From Yamagishiella unicocca (lineage: Eukaryota > Chlorophyta > Chlorophyceae > Chlamydomonadales > Volvocaceae): a stretch of DNA of 64,000 nt. The notes below the pieces were generated by a model. It made no database searches. It had not been told where the DNA came from and worked only from the letters and a program-made list of their open reading frames with translations. The translations under genes were made by a program, and so were the position numbers. The stretch's first letter is position 1. Every line of letters begins with the position of its first letter. The stretch is taken from positions 744,001 to 808,000 of the forward strand of contig BDSL01000036.1 in assembly GCA_003116995.1 (NCBI GenBank). The letters run 5' to 3'. This document shows positions 32,078 through 44,592 of the stretch, piece by piece.

Positions 32078-35000
32078 CTATCCCTCGGGGTCAGAGGTGC
32101 TGCATCCCCCATCTTCGACACCGGAGGCGAGGCTAGCACGCCTGCTGGTGGCCTGGCTATCGACCCCGCGGCTTGCGTGGCGGCTGCTTGGGCGGCTGCT
32201 TGGGCGGCTTGCATGGCGGCTGCTGGCGTGACGATCCGAAGAGTCGCTGACCCTGCCGAACAAGCCAGCTGACGTCCGGCCTGCCGGTCTCTGCGTCGCC
32301 GAGAGCGGTGACACCGCCACAGGTGGGCCGGGCGGTGCCTCGCTGGTAAGGGCATGCGCGGCCGCAGCCGAGCTAGGGCTGCTGAAGCCGTCATTTGTAC
32401 TAGCACGTCGCTTGGGTTGCTGTGGTTGTTGTTGTGATTGCTGCTGTGGTGAATGCTGTTGCTGCTGCTTAGGGCGTGTGGGCGAGCGGCGCGCTCCTGG
32501 GCGTTCCGAGGGCGCCAGACCCGGGATCGCATGACGGCTGCCGCCGCCGCCGGAGGCGGCTCCGCCGTCCTGCACTATTTTGTCGTCCAATACGGCAAGG
32601 TACGACGAATGGCGCTGCCTCACGGTGGCAACGTGCGCGCTCAGCGGGGTCCCCAGTGGCGCCGCCTGGGGGCTAGATGTTCCTGCTGCCGCCGCCTCGG
32701 GGGTGAGCATACCTGCAGTTGCAGCAACAGCGCCAGTAGCGCCGTTGGGGCCGCGGCGGCGGGCATTATGGGGTAATGCCAAATATGTGCTGGCATGGCA
32801 AATACGAGCACCGCAAGGAGTCGAAAGGATGATGGCGCTGGCAGCTGAGCTCGACGAAAGTATGTCACCACCTCAAGATCACGCAGCAGAGAGACGGCGC
32901 GTGTAGTGTGGGAGAAAGGTGGGGCAGCGAGGGGCACTGCCGGCGCACCAGGAGCCGCTTGGTCCCTAAGACAGAGATCCCTCCACTCCAAGCCCAACCC
33001 GTACCCCATCCCACCTGCTTGCAACATGACCAGTGACGCGCGTCGGGACCGCGGACCTCGGATCTGGCTCTGAACCTGACCCAGGCGTGCGGATCCCGCG
33101 CCACCACCCAGGACAGGCGCGCTGGTCTGGTGGGAGATAGGGGCGCTCGAGTCCGGCGCATCCGCGTCCGCAGCGCCGGAAAGGTCGCCTTCACCATGGG
33201 ATACTCGGGACCGGCGACGCTCCCTGGCAGGCAGCGCCGCGCCCGCCCCTGTACCTGCCCCGGTGGCCACAGCCGCGAACGCGCTTCCGTCGGCGCCGGT
33301 CGCAGTGGCACTGTCGCCGGCGGCCGATCCGATGACTGGATCCGCACCGCCGCCGGAACCCCCTGCTCTTCCCGAAGCGTTGGGATCAGAGGTCTGCGGT
33401 GCACTCCGCCACTCCTGCTGCAGCCAGTCGAACCCGATCGCGTCCATGGATCTTCGGCGGGACTTGCTGTTGTAGCCGGGCATGGCGGTGAAGGAGTCTG
33501 AATGGACCGCGCCACTGCCATCATTGACGCCGCTGCCACATGGCCGCAAGTTGCCGCCTGCCTCGCCGCCTGCCACCGCACACAGCTGTATCCCTGCGCC
33601 CGAAGGAGGGCGCCCCAGGGCGCCACCGCCGCTGTCGGGCTGTTGCTCACTGTCCGCCAGACCATGACCCGTGGGTCGCCTGGAAACAGCGCGCGACCCG
33701 TGGCCTGTGCTGCCACCGGTAGCAGCAGCCACTCCGCGCGACGTGTAGCGGCTGACTGGCGCTCGACCGGTGCCAAAATCGCTGTTGTCGCGCAGGCACG
33801 CTCCCTCCTCTTCCCTGCCACCGAAGCTGCTCCTCTTGCTGGACGGGCCCCCTTCCAGCCTCATATGCAGAAGGGCGGCCGCCAGCGGGTTTACATCACT
33901 GCTGCCACCGGCACAGCTCGGCAGTCCAAGCACGTCCTCCCAGCTGTCGTCCTCGCTGCTGTCGTCATGGCCATATCCCTCTCTGGACATGCGGCCAATG
34001 AGGCCGCCCGCCAGGACGCCCTCGGCGTGAGCCTCCAGGGCCTCTCGTTCGATTGCAGCCAGGCGGCGGTTGGCGCTCAAGAGCGACTCGTCCAGGCATG
34101 TGACCTGACATTTAGGCAATGTGCCCACAGGACAGTGCGACAGTGTAACACTCTGGCGTGATTTGGGGCGCAGTGAGCCGAGGTTAGGATGACTGACATT
34201 GCACTGGCAGCTGAGTGTATGGCACCGAATGAGAAGCCCCATCGCCCCACCCACCGCCCCACCGACCACACCACCCAGCCCCACGCACCGTCTGCTCCAT
34301 AGCCTCGAAGCCTTCTGCTACGCATCCCAGCACTCGGCTCAGCCGGTCCTCTGCACCAGCCAGGACCTCCCGGCTACACTGCTGCATCATCTCCTGCACA
34401 GTTGGCACCCCCCGTCCCACAAGCCGCACCACCAGGTCCGCCACGGCCACCAGCAGCCGCCGACTGCTGGGCTGCGACAACAGAGCCTCCGCCTGAGCCA
34501 GGCCGGCTGCTCCTGGCGCCGCCTCCGTCGATGGTGATCCGGGCACCTCAAGCAGCTCCACACGGCACCTCCCTGGCTCCTGGGGCTTAGTGGCATGCGT
34601 CTTGGGCAGCTCAAGCCCTAGTGCGCTGGCTAGCACGACCAGCGCAGCTTGCAGCTGTGCCTTCGGATTCGCATGTCCGGAGCCAGGCAGGGCGTCTGCA
34701 GCATGCAGCCGAGCCAAGTCCAAGGTGCCGTTTGGGCTCAGACGGTCGAACAAGAGGCCATCACCGTGGATATTATATGGTGTCCGAGGCGACGCCACCA
34801 ACGTATCGGCCCCGTCGTTAGCGATCCTGACCGCCAGCCGGCGCGGCGCCGTACCAGGCACCACACCACCGAGTACAGCGCCAGCTCCACGACTTGGCGC
34901 ATCCGCTGTACCGTTCCGGGACCGGGACCGGTGGAGCACAAGCGAGGGGATGGCGCCTTGGGCGGCGTCAATAGCTCCAGGGAGGAGCACTGCGATGGTT

Positions 35001-38000
35001 GCCAGCTGGGCGGCGCGGTTGCTTTCACCAGCGTTGGTGCCACAGCCCGCGGCCGTGTTTCCGCAGGGGATGGTGGAGGCCACGCGTGATGATGCCAGCC
35101 GGCGCGCCAGCAATGGCCGAACAGTAGCCGCCGGCGCAGAGGCGACTGGCGGCGGAAGCGACTCGTCAACGGCACCAGCCGCGCTACCAGCTGAACCATG
35201 CTCACCAAAGGCACTTGCTGCTGAAGCGCCCGCCCCGATGCCATCACCTGGGCCCACAGCCTGCCTGCCTCGGGCCCCCTCCACCGCAGATATGCCTCCG
35301 TATCCGTCATCATCATCATCCTCGACATCGTCCTCCTCATCTCCGTCATTGGCTTCCGCCGTGCCGTCACCCGTCACTGATCGCAGGTAGTGCGTTGCCT
35401 GATTCGTCGACATGCGCCTGTGTACAGGAAGACGTCGTGCCTGAGCTGCGCTGCTACTGCCGGTCGTTGTAATGCTGTGGCCGGCGCTGGCAACCTCCCC
35501 TTGCGCCCGCGTGCTGTCGCTGCGCGCCAGCTCTGCCGCCCCGCCGTCGCCCCACAGGCGGTCGAACAGGCTGCCCAGCAGGTCGCTTACGTTTCGGAGC
35601 AGCCGGCGGCTGCCGCCGCCGCCGCCGCCGCTACTGCCGCTCGGCCTGAGCACGCGGTACAATGAGGGTTGCCGCTGCTGCGCGCCCGGCTCTGCTAGCG
35701 GTGGCGCCTGACCCGGCTCAGCCGAGGCGCCCGCCGAGGCACCCGCCGGGGCGAGCACCGAGGCACCCGCCGGGGGATCCACCTCATGGCCCCGGTGGGT
35801 TGGCTGGGAGCCTCCGCCGTCCACGACACCAGCGACATACTCGCGGGTCTCTCCGCCGCCGCTGTCCCCTATGGCGGCGGGCGCTGAAAGCAATAGGGAG
35901 CAGCTTTTGTCCGCGGCCGAGGCGCTGGCCTCGGGTCTTGCTTCCAGGAGCGTTGACGCACCTCCCCTGGAGCCATCAAGGGCTGTGGGTCCGCACCCCT
36001 CTTGGGTGCCGCCCCCCGCAGCTGTCGCCGCCGCCGCCGGCGCGGGGAACCCAGAAGGTATCAGAAGCAAGTCGTGTCCTTCGTTGCCGCTCCATGAGGG
36101 CTCGAGGCGCGCGGGGCCTGCGATGAACCTAGGCGCCGGGGCCAGTGCACCGTCCCGGCCCACATCACCACCGCTGTCGTTACCCGCACTGGCATTAGCA
36201 TCAGCACCAGCAACAGAAACGGCAGTATCCAAGGCAGCGCTTCCAGCAGCCGTGGGCGTGATTGGGGTGGCGGCGGTGAGGGGCGTCAGCCCGTTGGCTC
36301 TGCCGCCCGCTGCTGTAACGGTCCCTTGCTCGGCCGCTTTTCCTGACGTGACATCGGCAACAGCCGGCGCAAAACTCACGGCGGTGGGTGACGCACGGCC
36401 TCCGCCATCGCCACTGGAGGCTTGAGTCCGCTCCAGGGGCCGCCTGGAGTCCTGGCTGAAGCTGACGCTGAGGGCGGCACTACGGTTGCTGCCGGGGCTG
36501 CGCCCGTCAGCAAAAGGGCCGCGTCTCTCATGCACATCGCCGTACAACTGGTACGGCACTAAAACCTTCTCGATGAACCACATCCACTGGGTGCCGTGGA
36601 TGCGGTCCTCCAGCTGCTGCATCAGCCGCTCCTGTCAGGTGGGACAAGCAGGTTGGGGGTAGTTGAGAGTTTCACCCAGCAGCTACAGCAGCTACAACAG
36701 ATCTCGTGCCACGTCGGTTCTGACCACAGCAGGATGTTGGACCCTTCCATCTGGCGGTGCTGCGCACCCAGCCTCCGAAAACCAAGCACCGCGCGCACCT
36801 GCACCAGGCCCCCCGACTGCGGGTGTTCCCGACACGCCACCGCCAGGTCCCGCCCCGCCAGCGCGACCACGTCCGTCGGCCGCCCCGCCACCGCCGTACA
36901 CGTCTGCCGCCGCGCCCCCAGATCCGGCAGCAGAGCCAGCTCGCTGAAGGCCTCTCCAGGCAGCACCACGCGAAGGACGTCACCCGAACAGGACCGTAGC
37001 AACACGACGCCCTGAAATGGGGAAGAAAGGCGGCGGAGAGAAAACAGATTCGGATCGGCGATTAGGAGAAAGGGCCTGAGAGAAAGCAGCAGTTGGGTTA
37101 TGCGGAGGGACCTGCCCACCCTATGTCTGCGTCTCTGCAGGACCTGCCTGGCGGACTAAGTACATGTGCTGTCCCGCCTCGCCCTCTTTGAAGATGACCT
37201 CGCCTGGAGTGAAGGCGACCAGGGTTAGATGTGCCTGCGGGCGGACGGGGTTGGTGCGGTGGAGGAGTATCAGGAGGTGGCAGGTGTGGCCGGGGGTGGG
37301 GCCGGGGGGTCGGCTGGGCAAGGGACGAGTGGTTTTGCCTAGCAAGAGGCCCGGAAGGAGATCGGATGGCATTCATGCGGTAGCTAAAGTCATGGCTAAA
37401 GGATTGCGCGTATATATGCATCCACGGTCTGCTGCCCGGCCAGCTGGGATCCAACCACCTGCAGCGCAGCCATGAAGGGCTCGTCGCATCCGGCAAACAG
37501 CGGCAGGCCGTGGAAGGGGGCGCTGTACAGTGACCACTTGATGTCTTCCACCAGGCCACGGGGCAGCTCGGCCAGGAAGGCGTCGGCTTCGGGGCCTAGT
37601 GGGAACCAAGGGGTGCGGAGGTGGGGGAGGTGCAGGCCGGCACTTAAAAGGGTGGGCAACAAGGCAGGACACTTCGTGCGCGACGCTCTCTTACGTTCTG
37701 CGGAAGTGCGACAGTACCGGTAGTATACAAAGTGCAAGGATAGCAGACTTTTGTAACATGACGAACAGGGTCAGGGCCAAGGAAGTGAACTTGGTCTCTC
37801 CCAACGTTCTCTCCCCTCCCTGCTGCCCTCCTGCTTGACGCACCCGGGTGCTCGTTTTGCGCCAGGAAGTCAAAGTATTCGGCCACCCTGTCGCGGAAGT
37901 GCCGCGGAGCGCCCACGTAGCGGAGCGCATGAGCCGCCAGGGCTGCCTTGGCCTGGTAGCGGGTGGATAGCGTGTTGAGGTTTATCGCCAGCACCGCCAT

Positions 38001-41000
38001 GTTGCTAACCTGCGAGCGTGGTGGGAGCAATAATGTGGGAGGTAAGTGCTCGTCAATGGATGCTGATACGGGGCCCAGCTCGGTCTGCTCCTACTAATAC
38101 ATCCCGAGTAGCGCCCGGGACCGGCTTGGCACGGAAGGAATGGGGTGAGCCGGGAAGGCTTAGCTACCAACAGCCCGCTTTTGCATGCAATCAGGATTGA
38201 GCAGGCGGCAATTATCCTGAACATGTCCTGGGAAAGCACGTAATCCGAACTCACGATGAACGCGTACATGACAGCTCCTACGACGAGCATGCAAATATAG
38301 AATATGCGCTCAACATTGTTGTACGCTGGCAGGTTGTCGGACCCAACCACAAGCACAAACGACGAGTAGATCGCGAAGCTGCAAGGCAAAGGGTGGGGGG
38401 TGGCGTGGGGAGGGTTGACGGGGGTGGCGTGGGGAGGGTTGACGGGGGTGGCGTGGGAGGTAGTTGAAGGGGAGGTGCCAAGAACCCGCACAGGAAGTGG
38501 CCAATGTGACGCGCCTCCTGTCGAACATAACATTTAGACACAGCATTCTTAACTACCACAGTTTTTACGGAGCAAACGCAGGTAGATATGGAGCAGGGCT
38601 TCATGCCGGGGCAGCAAGCTTGGGCTTGGGCTTGGTGCCCACAGCGGGGACGTCCTTACCCCCCATGTGTCTCTTTTTGCCCCCACCTGTAATTTGCAAG
38701 GAAACCCGATTCGCCCCCTTGCCGCACGGCATCGAATATCCAAGGCCAATCTGCGGGATATGATATGATAGGGCCAGGGCTTCCATCAGAACCGATTAGG
38801 AGGCCATTGTACAAGGGAGAAGAGAGCACATACCGGCTAAATAACCATACTTCGTCAGAAGGGACCAAGTCGTGTTAGCGAAAACAACTACGAGAAGAGC
38901 TGACAGGTGCAGCAGACAGGGCACAGGGGCAGTGAGGTATTGCGATACAGCATCCAGTCCTTCACGTGTCATTGATACAACAAACTCCAAATCTCAAGCG
39001 TGCGGCTCTCAGGCGTGCAGTGCACGAGGAGTGATCACGGGCGCTGCGGGCTTGTCCGCCTAATTCCAGGCTGTGCCGGTCATGACGCTGCCGTACCCAC
39101 CTTCCAGCCACTCGCTCATGCCGTGCCAGGCGCACGCCGTCCAGTGAGCTACCAGCAGCATGAGACCGAACAGCCGCGTCAGGCGAATGAAGTTGGCGTA
39201 GCGGAAGCGGTCCAGTAAGCGGAGTAACCTGACAAAGAGGAATGAGGCCGAACAGGATCATTAAGGCAGCAATCGCCGACTGCGATGAGGCAAATGACGA
39301 TGTTCCCTTCGCCAGCCAGTCTCCTCGCGTGCAGCCATGTAGCTTTGCAGATCCGCAGCGATCCAGCAGGACTGCCCCGCCCTTCCGCTGACGTATGCAA
39401 CCCAGCCAACCGTTGAGCACGTGTGCGAGGCTCATGGGCCCATCCCCTCAGAGCAGCGCACCGTATGAGTTTGAGCAGCCGCACCACCCGCAGTAGGGTC
39501 ACCAGTGAGCCTGTGCTGCTGCTCCTGCTCTGGAGGGTTGCCTGCACGGCAGCATCGCACACAAAAGGGGAGAGTATTGGTGCCTCTATCGCACCGCGAT
39601 GAAACGTGGTGAAGGCAACCTGCTCGGCAGTACTCTTCGCTATTCCTGGCGTCCGCCCAGGCGGCCTACGACGCTGCGCGTAGGCGCCTAACGCTGACTC
39701 CCGTGTGGAAGGCGGAAAAAACGAAAAAGGCAGAGCCGGGAACGGAAGGTCCGTCCCATCCCACAGTGTCGGCAGCTGCCACCACGCCTATGAAACGCCT
39801 CAGCACTTGCCCGCAGAATCTCCGCCCAGGGTATGGACGACATGAGGTCCAGAGGCAGCCAGGTGCGGCTGTAGTGGATCGCGATGCTGCGTGTGTTGCG
39901 GACGATCTCGCCCGTGTCGCTAATGTAGGCCGTTCTGGGGGGTCAGATTCGGGTTGGGCGGGGACAGCAAAGGCCGGGCGGAAGTGCGTAAGGCGTCTGG
40001 AGGCAGCATGCAAGCGGAAGAGCACGGCAGGAGGTTGGAGAAGGATTAGTATGCTGTAATCGAACGGAAGTGCTGCCCGTAAGCGCACTTTTTGTCACTG
40101 CCACCGCCGGCATCCAGCAGCTGCGCCAGACGCGAAAAGGCATTTGTGGAGCGATAACAAGATTACTGCCTATAATAACGTATTTCCATCGAAGGCAACT
40201 GTTGGCAAGGCGTTTGGTGCGCTTAGCATTGGCGCCTGGCGGCAATCCTGTCCCATCGCGCACAACGCGCCTGAACTGCACGCCAATGTCCATCCAGAAG
40301 AAAGCCAGCAAGACCAGGTCCACTGTGTCCAGGACGTGGTAGCGCATCTCGCGGAAACCTGCCTGCAGCGGCGCCACTACAGCCGTGTAGAGCAGCAGCA
40401 CAAGCATCAGGCCGTCCCAGCTGCAGGCAGGGGTCGAGGCAGGGATCCGGGAGCGAGGTGAAGATTTTTCCACGGCCGTAAGGCCGTAACCAGGAGTGGA
40501 AGGCAGTAGTAACTGTTACAGTGGGCCCTAGAGCATATGGTCGAGCCATCGGACGCATCGCTTGACACCGAAAGAGATGCAAGAAGAAGGTGTTGCGTGC
40601 AAGGCAAGGCGGCCGGATGCTGGGTGTTGGGCCTGGGTGGGATGGTGCTCATATAGGGCCGAGTCCTCGTAAGCGCATTCACCGCACGTCTCTTTCTGGG
40701 CGGCGGAGGCACGATTGTTCAAGCTGGCTACCCGATGCGCACGCCACTGAACACACTTCCCTCTTTTGCGAACGTCCTCACCTGTCTCGGGCCCTGGACG
40801 GTAGGAATAGAGGTAGATACTTGTCAGCGGTGGCCCACAAGTCCGTCGCCAGAGCATGCCATGGCACCCTCTCCACCGACCGCCATCCACGATGCAGCTT
40901 GTCACGCTGCTCCAGCGCCGCTGCCGCTGCTGCCACTGTATCCACCTCGTCCTCTTTTAGTACCACCGCGGGAGTCGCACGCACTTCCGGCGCGCCGCCA

Positions 41001-42499
41001 CTGTCACCGGCAGCGCTGCGCTGCCAATGCCGCCGGCGCCGCCGTAAGCCCACGGGGTCGTCATTGGCTGCTGCAGCCGCCTGCAGGCTTTCAATGGATG
41101 ACATGATCCACCAATCCAGCTCCTGGGGGGCTCCCCCGGCCGCCGCAGCCCTTCTTCTTCGCACAATGGGCTGGGTGGGGTCGCGGTAGGGCCCCGCCGT
41201 AAAGCTGTCCTCCTCACCTAGCTGCCCCGGCAGCGCCGTCCCAGGTGCCGATTGGCTGGCTCCGTGCAGCTGTCGGTGTACAGCACCCGCCCCACTGGAC
41301 AAGGGGGCGGCACTTGGATCCTGCAACGGCCCCGGTCTTAAACTCGCCGACCGGACCACTCCATCGCGATGCTTGCCTCCGGTAGACGGTCCGGCCCCTG
41401 GAGCAGCAGGGCTGTCTGCGGGCCATAGGATGTGCGCGACTGCCGCAGCCGCTGCAGTCAGCTTACAAGTGGCGCCTGGACGTGCCGCAAGAGCATTGGA
41501 GCCGCCATTAGCAGCGTCAGCAGCAGCGGTGACGCCGGCAACGCTACGACTGGCATCCGCTAGGGAACGATACCCCGCCGTTGACCCGTGTTCCCGTGGC
41601 AGCTGCAATGCGGTGTGTGGCTGCTGTGTGGGCGCTTGAGCAGCCGGTGGTGCGCCCCGGCTCAATCCTTGCGTCGGCGGCACGCGCTGCCTGCGCGACG
41701 CCGTTGTCCCCAACCGCCTTCGCGGTTCGTCACGGGAGCCTGTCTGACCTTCTGCGGGCCCTTCGCTGCCACTTTCATCATCGCCGTTTTCGTCGCCGAT
41801 GACCGTCACGACAGCTGCGGAGTCGGCGTCGTCGCCGGGACGAGGCGACGGCAAGCTGCCGTCGGGCCACTGCGCCGGCGATGGTGATATGGAGGCAACG
41901 CCGCTGGAGAGGGACTCTCGTCGAGGCAGACCCGGGCCATTTGCACGGTGCCGTATGCTCAATGCTGGGCCCCACGCGTCACGTGCACTGCGCGCAGGCA
42001 GCCGCGCTGGATCGGACCCCGTCACCTCTGCGTACGGTCCATCAGCCGCCAGGCCGTCAGCCCCATCACGGCCGTGGGTCAACTGCTGCTGCTGTTGTTG
42101 CCGTTGCTGGTGGTGGTGGTGGTGCTGTTGTTGGTGGTGTTGCTGCTGCAGCAGTTGCTGCTGTACTGGCGGCGCTGGACGTTTCAGTCCGTGACCGAAG
42201 GAAATCACGCGCAGAGGAGTGCGGGGCAGGCCGAATCCAGATGCTGACACGTCACGTGCGGAGACGGGCGCCTCCACCCACGACGCGCGCCGCATGATGG
42301 GGCTGCTATCCTTTGGTGCGAGGTGGGTGAGGAGGCAGGCAGGAACAATGGGCGCGCGAAGGGGATTACGTGTGGCGCAGGCAGCAGGAGAAGCCGATTT
42401 CCTCGTCTGTGCGAGCATGACGGCTCTGTGTGAACGGAAGCCTTGTTGCGCAACACTGTGGCGCTGCAGCAGGAAGGGGGGCCGATGGCGGAAATCCAT
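32078..42499 (-). CDS. Cyclic-nucleotide-gated/HCN-type channel, about 2384 aa
   Basis: Fourteen exons in phase: 42499-40782, 40420-40271, 39934-39811, 39541-39462, 39228-39101, 38750-38687, 38378-38255, 38009-37844, 37595-37459, 37234-37148, 37011-36799, 36631-34289, 34104-32872 and 32665-32078. The N-terminus of about 570 residues is disordered, with a Gln/His tract. S1 is WDGLMLVLLLYTAVVAPLQA; S2-S3 include FRTAYISDTGEIV and RTWLPLDLMSSIPWAEIL. S4 has basic residues at every third position (LLRVVRLLKLIRLLRLLDR). S5 is LFGLMLLVAHWTACAW. The pore reads SSFVLVVGSDNLPAYN at about 760-775. S6 and a C-linker (VSNMAVLAINLNTLSTRYQ) lead to a cyclic-nucleotide-binding domain (FTPGEVIFKEGEAGQHMYLV; LPGEAFSELALL). 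About 1400 disordered residues follow. A plasma- or flagellar-membrane cation channel is likely. Three introns use GC donors, and the acceptor of the last exon is uncertain. Confidence 0.9.
38401..38460. repeat. 24-bp tandem repeat in a channel intron
   Basis: Two exact copies of tggcgtggggagggttgacg plus gggg, then a half copy, in the intron between the two pore exons (38686-38379). It lies just before the acceptor of the exon that carries the selectivity filter. Confidence 0.9.
40499..40592 (-). repeat. Dispersed repeat, copy C
   Basis: On the minus strand it reads ttcttcttgcatctctttcg, gtgtcaagcgatgcgtccga and ends at gtaacagttac. It lies in intron 1 of the channel gene (40781-40421) in the sense direction. 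Confidence 0.75.
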
Positions 42500-44592
42500 T
42501 TTGCCCTTTCACTGCTGTCCTTCAACAGTCGCGTCACATCACGCAGCGGCACTGAGGTTGCTGGGGTCAGCCACCTAAATTGGCCATTGGAGATCGGCCC
42601 AGGACATACCCAATCCATAACCGTTTCAACATAACGACGACGGCTGATCAAGGTCTTCCCCTACATTGCCTACAGCAAGTGATGTTCAGACACGCTCCCA
42701 CAGGATGTACAGGAAAAAACCGTGGGTTCTCCTCCGACTTTTACTGGTGCTGTCTGTGCATCTGGGGTCTCGATTTGGCATTATCATACATGTTAGAACC
42801 ATGGAAGCTTTGCAGTTGAAGGATTTATGGCCTTTGATATTATTTTCCCATCCAAACCCAAGGCTGTCTAAGAAAATACTGTTTTCAGACGCAAACTCAT
42901 CCCAATCTCCGCCCACCTCGCTGGCGAGCGGCAACATGCGGCGACTGCTGCTCCTTGAAACATGGCCATTTCCCTCGTCGCCACTTCGCAATACTTGCGA
43001 GGCTTCGGGCTTGTGGATGTGGTGGGGGGGACGCTGGGCAGCGTCGTCCCGCTGCAAACCACGAACCCTCTTCTGCCGCACCCCATCCTCCCCGGCTGCT
43101 TGCTGCTTGACAACATCATCGACCTGTCAAGGAGGAATGCACTAGCTCAGCATACTTGCGAATGGAACGCCTTTGGACGGCGTTGCGTGCATGTGTTACC
43201 AGCGCGTCGGCGTTGTTCAGGTACTGCGAGAGCAGGAGAGATTGAACTGCTTCCGCCATATATGAATCCTGAAGTCCGCACTGCAGCACGTAATGCAGGT
43301 ACTAATAGGCCATGCTCTGTATTTGCGGTTTTATTGGCTTGCATCCTGGTTCAAAGCGTACAAGCGATATTATTGTAAAAAAGCATATTAACGAAGAGCG
43401 CCTGCAAAGCATCGACCTCTTGGACACCTGCAAGTGTAGACTATCACATCTGCGGTTCGGCAGGCTTATATGGCCACTGCGATATCATGGATAAACTGCA
43501 TTGGCTATAGTATACATTTCGTTGCGTGCTTGTGTCATCTTCGCCCCGCTCGGGTTGCGTAACGTACGGTAGTCGTATCCACGGCCTGGAACAGGATTTG
43601 TCCAGATACGGCTCGCTGCCGTCTTACCAGACCTTGAAGACTTCTATTAATAATAATGAGATACAATCAAAGTGGTCGTCCAAATGCGGATGGAATCGAG
43701 GATTCGACGTCGACGTTCATGCCGACCCTGTACATACACTGGCGATGGCCACCTGGGCAACGGTGGCATCCATCGAAGTGCTGGAATTCACGCAGATGGT
43801 GCACTAACTGCAGCAGGCGCATGTAGAGATGTCCCGACATACGCTTCTTGTCCACGCTTCAAGACGGCAAGTGTCTGCTGCAGTTTGGCTCAGACATTTG
43901 CATTTATCAATTACGTGTGCGCTTCCTGGCTGCGCCAGGAATATGAAGTATTCACAATTGAATGTGTTCTGAGTCCACGTCAGCAGATAATGGGGGCGCC
44001 AACGGCAGGCGTAGATTGGATTATCGCGCCAAAGCCTACGTCATAATGCAAGGTATCCCAACATGGAAGTGCATACGAACAGCACAGATGTCGGCGTTTC
44101 CTTTGCGAAATAATGCCAATTTGTGAAGGGGACGAGCACCCCGAATACGCCGAATTTTACCGGATCTGATTTACCCATAACCGGGAACCAGACTGTGCAG
44201 CGCGCCAACATTTGTAGTCGAGAAACGCTAGGCTCCAAGCATTACAGTGATCAAGAGGTATCATCACCATCGTGTGTTAAAGCCGTCTTTGTCCGGTACA
44301 GCCAAAAGTGAACATCCAAAACGCGTAAAAAAGGCTAACACAGTAATGGGCATCCATGTACCATTTTTATCAACCCTCCTACCTACAGAATGTCACACTA
44401 CTACTGGCGGCTCAAACCTGACTACCTTGCAACCCAACCCAACGGCTTTCCACAACACCTGCACATCCACAGACCGCACTTATCGCTGGCCATGGAAGAC
44501 TCAGGTGTCAGCTTGCAAGGAGATCAGGGACGGCGCTTCTGCGAGGTCCTGCCCCTCCACTTCGGTCGTTGCGTGAAAGTCGTTCCATGAAA
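42500..44592. other. Gene-poor region upstream of the channel gene
   Basis: Contains the presumed channel promoter and the 3' UTR of the Nup50-like gene. No complete gene was found. A GC-rich island at 42917-43123 has acceptor and donor consensus on the minus strand and an open phase-0 frame of 69 codons (VDDVVKQQAAGEDGVRQKR...), so it could be an orphan exon. The rest is AT-richer and without coding character. Confidence 0.45.
44242..44246 (-). terminator. TGTAA polyadenylation signal of the Nup50-like gene
   Basis: First reverse-strand TGTAA after the stop codon at 44593, giving a 3' UTR of about 350 bases. Confidence 0.55.

Noticed and set aside
42962..43378. Plus-strand ORF starting MAISLVATSQYLRGFGLVD
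   Set aside because: Hydrophobic and plausible at first sight, but it overlaps an exon-like minus-strand frame, has no neighbours or splice partners and no recognisable family.
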